From Clostridium isatidis (GTDB taxonomy: Bacteria; Bacillota; Clostridia; Clostridiales; Clostridiaceae): a stretch of DNA of 64,000 nt. The number at the start of each line of letters is the position of its first letter. Position 1 is the stretch's first letter. This document shows, one piece after another, positions 42,283 through 50,944 of the stretch. The stretch is from assembly GCF_002285495.1 (NCBI RefSeq), contig NZ_CP016786.1, forward strand, positions 2,308,001 through 2,372,000. Reading direction: 5' to 3'. Below the pieces are notes generated by a model, which was not told the DNA's origin, made no database searches, and saw only the letters and a program-made list of their open reading frames with translations. Both the position numbers and the translations under genes were made by a program.

Positions 42283-42314
42283 AATTGACAATTGACCTAT
42301 GTCAATTGTCAATT
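42283..42314. repeat. CAATTG inverted repeat between LCP and pseudouridine synthase genes
   Basis: AATTGACAATTGAC and GTCAATTGTCAATT are perfect 14-bp arms around CTAT, directly after the LCP stop. It has no T run, so it is not a standard terminator. The same CAATTGACAAT core forms the arms of the hairpin at 46619-46672. Confidence 0.88.
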
Positions 42315-42316
42315 GA

Positions 42317-43663
42317 TTAGTTTTCTCCAAAAAGATTGTAATCTGTTCCTAATAAAATTACTATATCGTAATCTGCATACTCCTCATCAGTTTTTTTAGA
42401 GAATTTATCTATCTTTATATCTCTTGATATTAAATTTTTATAATCATTATTTGCAAGTTGAATTACACTTTCTTCTGTTGGATTTCCATTTCCAATATCA
42501 ACATTTACATAACCTAAAGAAATAAGTTCATCTCTTGCATTTCCAGCTAAACCATTTATTTGTGTTCCATTTAAAACTAATATTTTTATATCTTCTCTTT
42601 TGATTGAACTTGTTAATACAGAATCTGCTTCATTTTCAGAATTAATAGCATTAATTAATTCTCTATTCATATCATTATAGACTACATAAAAAGATTGTCC
42701 ATATATATCTTCATTTACTCCTTGCAATGTATTCATTACTATATCCGAAGAATTAAGCTTAATTATTTTTAACGCTAAAGAAGTCATTGTTTTTGAATCC
42801 ATATTTGTTCTTACATTTTCACTTATAATATTAAGAATTTCAGGAATTTTTAAAACTATTGATGGACTTAATGATTTTTCAACTAGTTTTTTCATTAGAG
42901 CATGTTGGTTGCTTATTCTGCCTATATCACCATCTGCAAGCCCAGTATCATCATTATTTTTTCTCCATCTAAAGAATTCCTCAGCTTTTTGTCCATCTAA
43001 ATGCACCGTTTCTCCTGCATTAAAATGTATGTGTAAATCTTGAGCATCATCATCATAATACATATCCTGCTCTATATACATTTCCACTCCACCTAATGCA
43101 TCTACAATATTTCTAAAAGCCTCATAATCTACTTCTACAATATAATTTATCCTTGTTTCTAATAAACTTTCAACATGTTTTATTATTTCTTCCTGCCCAC
43201 CTATAGCATAGGCAGAATTTATCTTCCAATATCTTTGATATTCTCCAGTATCTAAATAGGCATCAACTTCAATTAGAGTATCCCTTGGTATTGATACTAC
43301 ATTTACCTTCTTTGTATTTGGATTGTAATTTACTAACATTATAGTATCAGTTCTTCTTGCAGAAGTATTATATTCATTTTCTACATCACCGATATCCATA
43401 CCTAATAAAAGTATATTAACTGGTTCAGTAGAAGAAGCTGGTTCTACTGCTTCTCCCAAAGTATTAGTTTTAAGACCATTTAAAAAGGAATAAACATAAC
43501 CAATAGTTCCTAAAATGATTACCGAAATTATTGAAACTATAGTAAATATTATTCTCCTTCTTTTTTGTTGTTTTTTTCTTTTTATCGCCTCAAGCCTTCT
43601 TCTCTTTTTTCTTTCTGCTATAGCACTACTATCATTTCTTCGAAGATTTTCGTTGTTATCCAT
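42317..43663 (-). CDS. LytR-CpsA-Psr (LCP) family protein
   Basis: The 448-residue protein has a very basic cytoplasmic N-terminus (RKKRRRLEAIKRKKQQKRRR), one membrane helix, and the LCP domain with LLLGMDIGDVENEYNTSARRTDTIML near residue 77, VSIPRDTLIEVDAY and RISNQHALMKKLVEKSL. A LytR_C domain follows (ILVLNGTQINGLAGNARDELISLGY). LCP proteins attach teichoic acids or polysaccharides from a lipid carrier to peptidoglycan. It lies 27 bp after yqeK. Confidence 0.93.
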   Translation of the reverse strand: MDNNENLRRNDSSAIAERKKRRRLEAIKRKKQQKRRRIIFTIVSIISVIILGTIGYVYSFLNGLKTNTLGEAVEPASSTEPVNILLLGMDIGDVENEYNTSARRTDTIMLVNYNPNTKKVNVVSIPRDTLIEVDAYLDTGEYQRYWKINSAYAIGGQEEIIKHVESLLETRINYIVEVDYEAFRNIVDALGGVEMYIEQDMYYDDDAQDLHIHFNAGETVHLDGQKAEEFFRWRKNNDDTGLADGDIGRISNQHALMKKLVEKSLSPSIVLKIPEILNIISENVRTNMDSKTMTSLALKIIKLNSSDIVMNTLQGVNEDIYGQSFYVVYNDMNRELINAINSENEADSVLTSSIKREDIKILVLNGTQINGLAGNARDELISLGYVNVDIGNGNPTEESVIQLANNDYKNLISRDIKIDKFSKKTDEEYADYDIVILLGTDYNLFGEN

Positions 43664-43690
43664 TTTTACCCCACTCCCAATTTTGTCTTA

Positions 43691-44266
43691 TTAAATAGTG
43701 TCTTTATTTAGCAATAAATAATTTCTAGCCTTTACACTATTTATATTAATAGGAAATCCCTTATCTAATAGATATTTAAGACTATGTGTTAAACAATTTA
43801 AAAGCCCTTCATTTAAATCTTTAAAAGCTGTTTCTCTTAATTTTTCTATTCCATTAAAATTTCTTCCAGGCTCTATCATATCGGCTATATATATGATTTT
43901 CTCTAACTTAGTCATATTTTCTTTTCCTGTTGTGTGCCATCTCATTGCACTTAAGATTTCTTCATCTTCTATTTTAAATACTTCCCTACCTAAAATTGGG
44001 GATACCATAGCATGCCAAAGTTCTGGTGCCTTTTCCTCATCTGCTGAAAGGACTATATTATTTTTTTCTATTAATTCCTTTAAGTCATATATAGTCATAT
44101 TTTTAGCTATATCATGGCCTAAGGCAGCTATCTTTGCTTTTTCTATATCTATATTATTAATTTCTGCAAGCTTAATTGCTGTTTCCATTACTCTTAAAGT
44201 ATGGTTATATCTATTTTCAAGTAAATTTTCTTTTAGATATTGTTTCATTTCATCTATTGTAAGCAT
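43691..44266 (-). CDS. yqeK: YqeK-type HD domain Ap4A hydrolase
   Basis: The 191-residue protein is an HD-domain phosphohydrolase with LLENRYNHTLRVMETAIKLA (first His), AALGHDIAKN (HD) and MRWHTTGKENMTKLEKIIYIADM (later His and Asp). YqeK hydrolyses diadenosine tetraphosphate symmetrically. The order nadD-yqeK-LCP is common in Firmicutes, supporting the call. Confidence 0.93.
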   Translation of the reverse strand: MLTIDEMKQYLKENLLENRYNHTLRVMETAIKLAEINNIDIEKAKIAALGHDIAKNMTIYDLKELIEKNNIVLSADEEKAPELWHAMVSPILGREVFKIEDEEILSAMRWHTTGKENMTKLEKIIYIADMIEPGRNFNGIEKLRETAFKDLNEGLLNCLTHSLKYLLDKGFPININSVKARNYLLLNKDTI

Positions 44267-44303
44267 ATAATTCTCCTCAAATATAATTTATTATAATCTC
44301 ATC

Positions 44304-44900
44304 TTATTTATATATTCTATTTTCTATTATAAAATCAAGAACTCCCTTTGGAAGAAAAAAATCAACCCTTTTTCCTTCTTTTATTCTTTCTCTTATCATA
44401 GATGATGAAATTTCTAAATTAATTATATCTAAAAATTTTATATTTGTATTAAATTTAATATTAATTTTATTTTTCTGATTTATTAAATCTTTATCATTAT
44501 ATCCAGGCCTATTAAAAACTACAAAATTTGAAAGTTCAAATATTTTACCTGGATTATTCCACTTTTCTATATCCATTAGGCAATCTGCACCAGTAATAAA
44601 ATAAAGCTTATTATCTTCGCATTTAAAGTGTTCTAAAGTTTCATGGGTATAACTATACCCATTTTTTAATATTTCATAATCGCTTACTTCAAAATCCTCA
44701 AAGCCTTCTATAGCTCTTTTTACCATTTCATATCTTAAGGAAGCCTCTAAAATATCTTCGTTCTTTTTATGAGGAGGACTTCCTGCCGGCATAAATATTA
44801 CCTTATCTAATTTAAGTTGCAATTTAGCTTCATATGCAATATATAGGTGAGCTAGGTGGACTGGATTAAAAGTTCCACCTATAATTCCTATTTTTTTCAT
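44304..44900 (-). CDS. nadD: Nicotinate-nucleotide adenylyltransferase NadD
   Basis: The 198-residue enzyme adenylates nicotinate mononucleotide in NAD synthesis. The nucleotidyltransferase motif is GGTFNPVHLAHL near residue 9 and the second motif ISSSMIRERIKEG near residue 164; MPAGSPPHKK and TGADCLMDIEKWNN are NadD marks. It lies between yhbY and yqeK on the same strand. Confidence 0.95.
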   Translation of the reverse strand: MKKIGIIGGTFNPVHLAHLYIAYEAKLQLKLDKVIFMPAGSPPHKKNEDILEASLRYEMVKRAIEGFEDFEVSDYEILKNGYSYTHETLEHFKCEDNKLYFITGADCLMDIEKWNNPGKIFELSNFVVFNRPGYNDKDLINQKNKINIKFNTNIKFLDIINLEISSSMIRERIKEGKRVDFFLPKGVLDFIIENRIYK

Positions 44901-44912
44901 ATATTTATACCT

Positions 44913-45203
44913 TTATGGTAACTCTATCTTTGGCTTTTTTGAGGATTTTCTATAAAGAACTATTTTGCTTCCTATAGCTTGAATTCCTTCACATCCTAGC
45001 TTTGAACATATTTCATCTGAAACTTCTCTTGCAGCTAAACCGCTATTTTCTAAAACCTTTATTTTTATTAATTCTCTTGCTTCTAAAGCATCATCTATCT
45101 GCTTTAAAAAATTTTCTTCTACTCCATACTTTCCTACTTGAAATATTGGATCCATATTATTTGCAAGACCTCTTAAAAAGGCTCTTTGTTTGCTTGTTAT
45201 CAT
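44913..45203 (-). CDS. yhbY: YhbY/CRM-domain RNA-binding protein
   Basis: From the ATG at 45203 (GGAAGAAG upstream) the protein has 96 residues: MITSKQRAFLRGLANNMDP, then VGKYGVEENFLKQIDDALEARELIKIKVL and a final GSKIVLYRKS, the YhbY/CRM fold. The GxxG-type loop is less clear. It binds pre-50S particles. The frame continues upstream to 45245, but that would overlap obg and lacks a ribosome binding site. Confidence 0.92.
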   Translation of the reverse strand: MITSKQRAFLRGLANNMDPIFQVGKYGVEENFLKQIDDALEARELIKIKVLENSGLAAREVSDEICSKLGCEGIQAIGSKIVLYRKSSKKPKIELP

Positions 45204-45222
45204 TAAACTTCTTCCTTTCCTG

Positions 45223-46512
45223 TTACATAATATATTCAAATTCAAAATCGTTAAGTCTTACTATATCTCCATCTTCAATTCCCATATCTCTAAGTTCATC
45301 TAATATTCCCTTATTTCTTAATACTTTATGGAAATATCTTAAAGAGTTAACTTCATTAACATTTACTGCACTTAATAATCTATCAACAAAGCTTCCAGAT
45401 ACAACAAATACTCTATTTCCTTCTTCTCCATCTTCTATATTTATTTCATAAGTAAATCTCTTTTCTTCTGGAATAAATCTTTCTTCTTCTGGTATTTCTA
45501 ATTCTGTTACTGGAATTTCTGTAAGCATTCTAGCTGCTTCTTTAATAACTTCATCTACTCCTTGTTTTGTAGCAGCAGACATCTTATAAACCTTATCAAA
45601 GCCTAACTCATTAACTTTTTTCTTAAAGTTTTCAAAAACTTCTTCATCATATAGCATATCTGCCTTATTAGCAACTACAATTTGTGGTCTATCCCAAAGT
45701 TTTACCGAATATTTCTTAAGTTCTTCATTTATTTTAACAAAGTCTTCAAATGGATCTCTACCTTCTATACCTGAGATATCAACAATATGAATAAGTATTC
45801 TTGTTCTTTCTATATGTCTTAAGAATTCTAAACCAAGACCTATACCTTCAGCTGCACCTTCTATTATTCCAGGAATATCAGCCATAACAAAGGAATTTAT
45901 TCCTTCTACCTTAACTACTCCTAAATTTGGTACTAAAGTTGTAAAGTGATAGTTTGCTATCTTTGGTTTAGCTGCAGTAACAGTAGATAACAATGTAGAT
46001 TTACCTACATTTGGGAAGCCTACAAGACCTACATCGGCTAATAATTTTAATTCTAAAGTTAACCATCTTTCTTCTCCTGGCATTCCTGGTTCTGCAAAGT
46101 TTGGCGCCTGTCTTGTTGGAGTACAGAATTTGCAGTTTCCCTTTCCTCCTTTTCCACCTTTAGCAATTACAAACACATCATCTTTATGAGAAAGGTCTGC
46201 TATTATCTTTCCTGTTTCAAAGTCTTTTATTATAGTACCCATTGGTACCCTTATGTATAGGTCCTTTCCATCTCTTCCATAACATTTTGATCCTTGACCA
46301 TTTTCACCATTTTCAGCTATAAACTTCTTCTTATATTTAAAATCTAAAAGAGTTGTTAGTCCTGTGTCTACTTGGAATATAATATCACCACCACGACCCC
46401 CATCTCCTCCATCTGGACCACCTAGAGGTACATATTTTTCTCTTCTAAAAGAAATGGCACCATTCCCACCATCCCCTGACTTAACAAATATTTTCGCCTT
46501 ATCTATAAACAT
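45223..46512 (-). CDS. obg: GTPase Obg/CgtA
   Basis: The 429-residue protein has the Gly-rich Obg fold at its N-terminus (FVKSGDGGNGAISFRREKY, GGDGGRGGDI), the G domain with G1 GFPNVGKST near residue 165, G3 DIPGI, and G4 as NKAD in PQIVVANKADM, and a C-terminal OCT domain. It is essential in ribosome assembly and stress or sporulation signalling. It follows rpmA as in most Firmicutes. Confidence 0.96.
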   Translation of the reverse strand: MFIDKAKIFVKSGDGGNGAISFRREKYVPLGGPDGGDGGRGGDIIFQVDTGLTTLLDFKYKKKFIAENGENGQGSKCYGRDGKDLYIRVPMGTIIKDFETGKIIADLSHKDDVFVIAKGGKGGKGNCKFCTPTRQAPNFAEPGMPGEERWLTLELKLLADVGLVGFPNVGKSTLLSTVTAAKPKIANYHFTTLVPNLGVVKVEGINSFVMADIPGIIEGAAEGIGLGLEFLRHIERTRILIHIVDISGIEGRDPFEDFVKINEELKKYSVKLWDRPQIVVANKADMLYDEEVFENFKKKVNELGFDKVYKMSAATKQGVDEVIKEAARMLTEIPVTELEIPEEERFIPEEKRFTYEINIEDGEEGNRVFVVSGSFVDRLLSAVNVNEVNSLRYFHKVLRNKGILDELRDMGIEDGDIVRLNDFEFEYIM

Positions 46513-46618
46513 AAACTCACCTATCTTTCTAAAAATAACTCTTAACTTATTATTTATATTATTTCAATAATTTATATCCTTTATTATAACATAAGAAATA
46601 TATTTCTTATTATTACAA

Positions 46619-46672
46619 ATGGGCAATTGACAATGTACAATGAAAAGGAATTATCTATTGTCAATTGCCCAT
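46619..46672. repeat. CAATTG inverted repeat between rpmA terminator and obg
   Basis: Perfect 16-bp arms ATGGGCAATTGACAAT (46619-46634) and ATTGTCAATTGCCCAT (46657-46672) enclose a 22-base loop with GTACAAT and AAGG. The core CAATTGACAAT matches the repeat at 42283. No T run follows on either side. Confidence 0.85.
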
Positions 46673-46685
46673 TACTACTATTACA

Positions 46686-46719
46686 AAATAAAGCACCCTC
46701 AACTTAGGGTGCTTTATTT
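46686..46719. terminator. Terminator of the rplU-prp-rpmA operon
   Basis: A perfect 14-bp stem AAATAAAGCACCCT / AGGGTGCTTTATTT with a 6-base loop lies 9 bp after the rpmA stop; obg is then transcribed from a separate or read-through start. Confidence 0.88.
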
Positions 46720-46727
46720 AATAAATA

Positions 46728-47027
46728 TTATTCTGCTATTGCTTCAACATCTACAGGGTAAATGCTTACTTTCTTTTTATTTCTACCCATTCTTTCGAAT
46801 TTAACTATTCCATCTTCCTTAGCAAAAAGAGTATCGTCTCCACCCTTACCTACGTTTAGACCTGGATGAATCTTTGTTCCTCTTTGTCTAACTAAAATAT
46901 TTCCAGCTAAAACGAATTCTCCATCAGCAGCTTTAGCTCCTAATCTTTTAGATTCAGAATCTCTACCGTTCTTAGTGCTACCGCCACCTTTTTTATGAGC
47001 AAATAATTGAAGGTTCATTATTAACAT
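46728..47027 (-). CDS. rpmA: Ribosomal protein L27, with Prp-cleaved N-terminus
   Basis: The 99-residue protein begins MLIMNLQLFAHKKGGGSTKN. In Firmicutes the extension ending NLQLF is cut by Prp before Ala to expose the AHKKGGG N-terminus that reaches the peptidyl-transferase centre. Later marks are FVLAGNILVRQRGTKIHPGLNVG and DGIVKFERMGR. The protease gene is directly upstream in the same operon. Confidence 0.97.
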   Translation of the reverse strand: MLIMNLQLFAHKKGGGSTKNGRDSESKRLGAKAADGEFVLAGNILVRQRGTKIHPGLNVGKGGDDTLFAKEDGIVKFERMGRNKKKVSIYPVDVEAIAE

Positions 47028-47028
47028 A

Positions 47029-47403
47029 CTAGTACACCTCCTCTTTAACCAATCTTATATATTCACCGTCTTTTTTTGTTCCAAAATTTAATTTTATAGA
47101 TTCTATCACACTTTCAATACTTTTTTCAAAAGTTAAAAGTAAAAGCTGACATTTATCTATATCTTCGGATTTAAGATTTGATAGATTTAAGTATAAATAT
47201 CCATCTCTAATTTCATAATTGGTCTTAATTCCTAGCACTTCTTCGATTCCTATAACTACACTTTGTGATAGCACAGAAACTGAATTACAAATTAAATCGT
47301 AAAGCCCAGAGGCCTTTTTCATTTCTGCTTGGGATAAAGCATGACCAGATATCTTAAATCCAACTGTTGAATTCTCTTTTCTTAAAATTTCTATCTTAAT
47401 CAT
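47029..47403 (-). CDS. prp: Ribosomal-processing cysteine protease Prp
   Basis: The 124-residue protein removes the N-terminal extension of L27. His21 in ISGHALSQAEMKK and Cys39 in DLICNSVSVLSQS are the expected catalytic pair. It lies between rplU (5 bp gap) and rpmA (1 bp gap), the usual arrangement where L27 carries the cleavable tail. Confidence 0.93.
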   Translation of the reverse strand: MIKIEILRKENSTVGFKISGHALSQAEMKKASGLYDLICNSVSVLSQSVVIGIEEVLGIKTNYEIRDGYLYLNLSNLKSEDIDKCQLLLLTFEKSIESVIESIKLNFGTKKDGEYIRLVKEEVY

Positions 47404-47408
47404 AGTAA

Positions 47409-47720
47409 TTAAGCTTCAATCTTTTCAACTACTAATTTAGTGTATGGTTGTCTGTGTCCGTTCTTTCTTCTATAATCCTTCTTTGGCTTATATTTGAAAA
47501 CTACAACTTTCTTAGCTTTGCCTTGAGCAAGAACTTTAGCAACAACCTTAGCTCCTTCTACAACTGGTGCACCAACTTTTAAAGTTTCACCATTAGAAAC
47601 AGCTAATACTTCTGTTAATTCAACTGTTGAGTCAACTTCAGCGTTAAGTTTTTCAACGAATATTACGTCTCCTTCTTTAACTCTGTATTGTTTTCCTCCA
47701 GTAGCTACTACTGCGTACAT
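47409..47720 (-). CDS. rplU: Ribosomal protein L21
   Basis: From the ATG at 47720 the protein has 103 residues: MYAVVATGGKQYRVKEGDVI, ending KKDYRRKNGHRQPYTKLVVE, a complete L21. AGGAGGT lies 5-6 bases before this ATG; the frame upstream to 47756 falls in the L21 leader RNA. First gene of the rplU-prp-rpmA operon. Confidence 0.96.
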   Translation of the reverse strand: MYAVVATGGKQYRVKEGDVIFVEKLNAEVDSTVELTEVLAVSNGETLKVGAPVVEGAKVVAKVLAQGKAKKVVVFKYKPKKDYRRKNGHRQPYTKLVVEKIEA

Positions 47721-47810
47721 TAAAACACCTCCTCTATTTACGGTCTCGCCAACCAAGGTACAAAGTTCGAAACTTTGTTTAGAAAAAAACCTCTTATGTG
47801 CGGTTTAACA
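47721..47810 (-). promoter_or_regulatory. L21 leader RNA of the rplU operon
   Basis: Between the predicted start and rplU the transcript holds AACCGCACATAAGAGG, then a hairpin ACAAAGTTTCGAACTTTGT, then ACCTTGGTTGGCGAGACCG, just before the ribosome binding site. These match my memory of the conserved Firmicute L21 leader, thought to bind L21 for autoregulation. A covariance search (Rfam L21_leader) would confirm it. Confidence 0.75.
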
Positions 47811-47816
47811 TCTGAT

Positions 47817-47846
47817 ATTGTACCACATTATTATGTAGCTTGTAAA
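47817..47846 (-). promoter_or_regulatory. Promoter of the rplU operon
   Basis: On the minus strand TTTACA (47841-47846) and TACAAT (47817-47822) are spaced 18 bp, with the start near 47810 at the head of the L21 leader. Confidence 0.65.
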
Positions 47847-47851
47847 GAAAA

Positions 47852-49300
47852 TTATTCATATTTTTCTGGCTGATTAATTTTATACATTTTTAAATTTTCT
47901 TTTTGATTATTAAAGATTAATGGTTCTACTTTATATCCTTCAATTCCATCAACAAAATTTAAATATATCTCTTTATCTAAAGCATCAATATTCTTTAGAA
48001 AAGCAAAAATATCTCCCCTTACTACTTCTTCATAGTTTCTATCTAATTCTATATAAAAGGAAGTTATTGAACTCTCCTCTAAGGATTTAATTATCTTATT
48101 TCTTATTAAATTTTCTATATAGGATATTTTTAAAACATATCCTTCACTATTACATCTTTTACAAGGTTCTTCTAAATATTCATAAATAGATTTTCCCCTT
48201 CTTTTTCTAGAAATTTGAACAAGATCTAAATCCGTAAAAGGAAATACCTTAACATTGCCTTTATCCTCACTTAGCGCTTCCTTTAATTCTTTCATAACTT
48301 CAACTTTTTGCGAAAAATCTCTCATAGCTATAAAATCTACTATTATTATTCCTGCTAGATTTCTTAGAAGTATTTGCTTTCCTATTTCCCTTGCAGCTTC
48401 TATGTTTGTTTCCATAATAGTTTTATTAAAATTATTTCCTTTTATATTTTTAGCACTATTGACATCTATAACGTACATTGCTTCTGTTTTATCTATTACA
48501 ATATTTCCACCACAATTTAGAGCAACCTTTTTATGTCTTAATTTAAGTATTTCCTTTTCTATATTATAAAAATCAAATAGACTTCTTAGGCCTTCATATT
48601 TTTCTAATTTTATATTTTCATATTTATCAACTAGATTTTTAATTTCTATATAGTCATCTTCATTATTTAAGATAATTTTACATTCATTATTTAAGTTTTC
48701 CCTTATAACCTTGTTTAAAATTATATTTTCTCCATAAACCTTACCTAATTTTAAACTATAGTTTAATTTATTTATAAGGTTACTTATTTCAAAAAAGATT
48801 TCTTCTCTTTCTAGAAAAATATCTTCTTCACTAGCATGAACTGCTTCTGTTCTCACTGTTATTCCATATCCATCAATATCTTTTAAAATACTTTTAATTC
48901 TTTCTTTTTCCTCTTCACTATTAATTCTCTTTGAAAAACTTATTCCCTTTCCTCCTAAGGTTAAAACTAAATATCTTCCTGAAATACTAATATTTCTGCT
49001 AACCTTTGCTCCCTTATTATTAATAGGTTCTTTAATTATTTCAACTAATAGTTCATCACCTTTTTTTATTCCTTCCTCCTTTAGTTCCCTACTATAATAC
49101 ATATAAGCTTCCTTATTTAGTCCAATATCTATAAATATAGAATTTATTGCAGGGACTATGTTTTTAACCCTTCCCTTATAGATTTCTCCTATATTAGGAG
49201 CTTCACTTATATCTTCAACAAAACATCTATTTAATTTTCCTTTATCTTTTATTGCAATTCTTAATAAATCATTGTTTCTCTCAACAAAAATTTCCCTCAT
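47852..49300 (-). CDS. Ribonuclease E/G family protein
   Basis: From the ATG at 49300 (AGGAAG upstream) the protein has 482 residues. An N-terminal S1-like segment (GEIYKGRVKNIVPAINSIFIDIG) is followed by the catalytic DNase I-like region (MYVIDVNSAKNIKG, then AGIIIVDFIAMRD with the metal-binding Asp residues) and the Zn-link Cys pair EPCKRCNSEG near residue 411. It cleaves rRNA precursors or mRNA. The length fits RNase G. It lies immediately upstream of the rplU operon on the same strand. Confidence 0.92.
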   Translation of the reverse strand: MREIFVERNNDLLRIAIKDKGKLNRCFVEDISEAPNIGEIYKGRVKNIVPAINSIFIDIGLNKEAYMYYSRELKEEGIKKGDELLVEIIKEPINNKGAKVSRNISISGRYLVLTLGGKGISFSKRINSEEEKERIKSILKDIDGYGITVRTEAVHASEEDIFLEREEIFFEISNLINKLNYSLKLGKVYGENIILNKVIRENLNNECKIILNNEDDYIEIKNLVDKYENIKLEKYEGLRSLFDFYNIEKEILKLRHKKVALNCGGNIVIDKTEAMYVIDVNSAKNIKGNNFNKTIMETNIEAAREIGKQILLRNLAGIIIVDFIAMRDFSQKVEVMKELKEALSEDKGNVKVFPFTDLDLVQISRKRRGKSIYEYLEEPCKRCNSEGYVLKISYIENLIRNKIIKSLEESSITSFYIELDRNYEEVVRGDIFAFLKNIDALDKEIYLNFVDGIEGYKVEPLIFNNQKENLKMYKINQPEKYE

Positions 49301-49402
49301 AAGCTCACTTCCTAAATTTAATATTTTGCAAGCAAAATCTTTAAAGTTCTTCACACTTTATACTATTCTAGCACAGTAAAATTCAATTAACAATTACAAG
49401 AA

Positions 49403-49437
49403 AAAAAGCCTGCTAAAGCTTTTTTAAGCAGACTCTT
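49403..49437 (-). terminator. Terminator after the M50 protease gene
   Basis: On the minus strand AGTCTGCTTAA pairs with TTAGCAGGCT across a short loop and is followed by seven T. It separates the protease gene from the RNase E/G gene. Confidence 0.8.
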
Positions 49438-50292
49438 TTATTTATTAATCATTTCAATATATTCATAAATCAAAATATTTCCGTAAGCTTTAAGAGCTTC
49501 TATTAACTCATCTTCATTTAAAATATAAATTAAATGCATGTCATCATCTAATACGTAAAAAGTATTAAATTTATTTCTATCTACTAAAGATAAAACATTA
49601 ACTAATCCTTGATTATAATAAACTGATATAGTTTTATTTTCTATATATTTGTTTTTTAAAAGTCTTTTTCTTTTTTTTATAATGTTTCCCATAGTTATAT
49701 ACATATAGGTTTTTCTCTCTATTTGAGTAATATAGAAAATTATCAATGCTGCAATAAGCATACTTATATTTATTTTTTTAAACCAAAAATATATGTATAT
49801 ATCTGTAAGTATAAATACCATAGCAATTATATAGCTTGTACATATTATTATCTTTTGAGATTTTTTAAAAATATATTTCTTTGATAATATTATTTCGAAT
49901 ATTCTAGAACCGTCTAATGGATAAGCGGGTAATAAATTAAAAAATGCCAAGCCTATATTTAACTTTGCACTTGTTATTAAAAACTCCCAAGTATAATTTA
50001 AATAAAATAAATAAAATAGTACAGCAATAATTATATTTAACATAACCCCTGCTAAATACACTATTATCTTTTCATTATCCTTTAATGAATCAATCTCTGA
50101 GAGTTCCGCCTTTACACCAAAAATATGAATTTCTAATTTATGAAATTTACATCCATATTTTAATGCAATAAACATATGAGCAACTTCATGTAATAGTACC
50201 CATAAAAGTGCAAACAATAACATATTATTACGGATACAGGCTAATAGAATTAAAGTTATTTCCGCTACTATTTTCTTTGTATCTTTTTTCAT
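49438..50292 (-). CDS. M50 site-2 metalloprotease, SpoIVFB-like
   Basis: The 284-residue membrane protein has the zinc motif HEVAH in WVLLHEVAHMFIALKYG near residue 35 and the second metal motif NLLPAYPLDGSRI near residue 117, plus about six membrane helices. SpoIVFB cleaves pro-sigma-K during sporulation. Its position after a SpoIVFA-like gene and rodA is a common clostridial arrangement. The C-terminal part (VYYNQGLVNVLSLVDRNKFN) may be a CBS-like domain. Inferred substrate pro-sigma-K. Confidence 0.85.
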   Translation of the reverse strand: MKKDTKKIVAEITLILLACIRNNMLLFALLWVLLHEVAHMFIALKYGCKFHKLEIHIFGVKAELSEIDSLKDNEKIIVYLAGVMLNIIIAVLFYLFYLNYTWEFLITSAKLNIGLAFFNLLPAYPLDGSRIFEIILSKKYIFKKSQKIIICTSYIIAMVFILTDIYIYFWFKKINISMLIAALIIFYITQIERKTYMYITMGNIIKKRKRLLKNKYIENKTISVYYNQGLVNVLSLVDRNKFNTFYVLDDDMHLIYILNEDELIEALKAYGNILIYEYIEMINK

Positions 50293-50360
50293 TTATATCT
50301 CCCTAAAAATTGCTCTTTATCTAACAATCACCTTCTACTTTTCATTATTTATTTATAATT

Positions 50361-50813
50361 TTAATTGGTATCTTTTTGTAAATTAAACTCCTTTATAAAA
50401 CCATTATACTTTTCTTGAAAAACTTCCATAATCGCCTCTGTATCTATTCCTATTTTTTCTAAGTTCTTACTAATGGTTTTATAATCATAAGTTCTATTTA
50501 TTTCTTTTTTTATCATGGTATATATGTTCTTAGCTTCAGGATTGGGAGTTATTTTTAGAGAAAATAATCCTGATAATAAAATTAGTGCTATTACTGTTTT
50601 TATAATTAGCTTTTCTAAAAAAGTAATTGACTTCTTCTCATTTTTTAATGAAGAATAGATTTGTCCTTTATAACTATATCCGTAATTATTTCTTTTCCTA
50701 GGATATATATCTCCCTTTTCATTTTTTCTCTCACTATTTTTACCTATTTTAACTTTTACCCGTTCTTTTAGTTTATTATAATAATCACTATATTCATTTG
50801 CATATTTAATCAA
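50361..50813 (-). CDS. SpoIVFA-like short membrane protein without peptidase domain
   Basis: This 150-residue protein has a charged N-terminus of about 65 residues, one membrane helix (LIIKTVIALILLSGLFSL) and a C-terminal part with a predicted outer-face helix (IYTMIKKEINRTYDYKTISKNLEKIG). In many clostridia the gene at this place encodes SpoIVFA with a C-terminal M23 domain. Here no M23 HxH motif is present, and the downstream 68 bp show no remnant. The SpoIVFA call rests on position and layout only. Confidence 0.6.
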   Translation of the reverse strand: MIKYANEYSDYYNKLKERVKVKIGKNSERKNEKGDIYPRKRNNYGYSYKGQIYSSLKNEKKSITFLEKLIIKTVIALILLSGLFSLKITPNPEAKNIYTMIKKEINRTYDYKTISKNLEKIGIDTEAIMEVFQEKYNGFIKEFNLQKDTN

Positions 50814-50900
50814 TCTATCACCTCATTTCTCAATATTGTATTTATATTTTTTTTCTATATATTTTATGCTAGATATAATTCAAATTATTGATAGTAATAT

Positions 50901-50943
50901 AAAAGAGAGTTATTTACAAAGTTTTTGTAAATAACTCTCTTTT
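50901..50943 (-). terminator. Terminator of rodA
   Basis: A perfect 20-bp stem (50901-50920 with 50924-50943) closes a 3-base loop 1-2 bp after the rodA stop, with a short T tract on the minus strand. Confidence 0.85.
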
Positions 50944-50944
50944 A

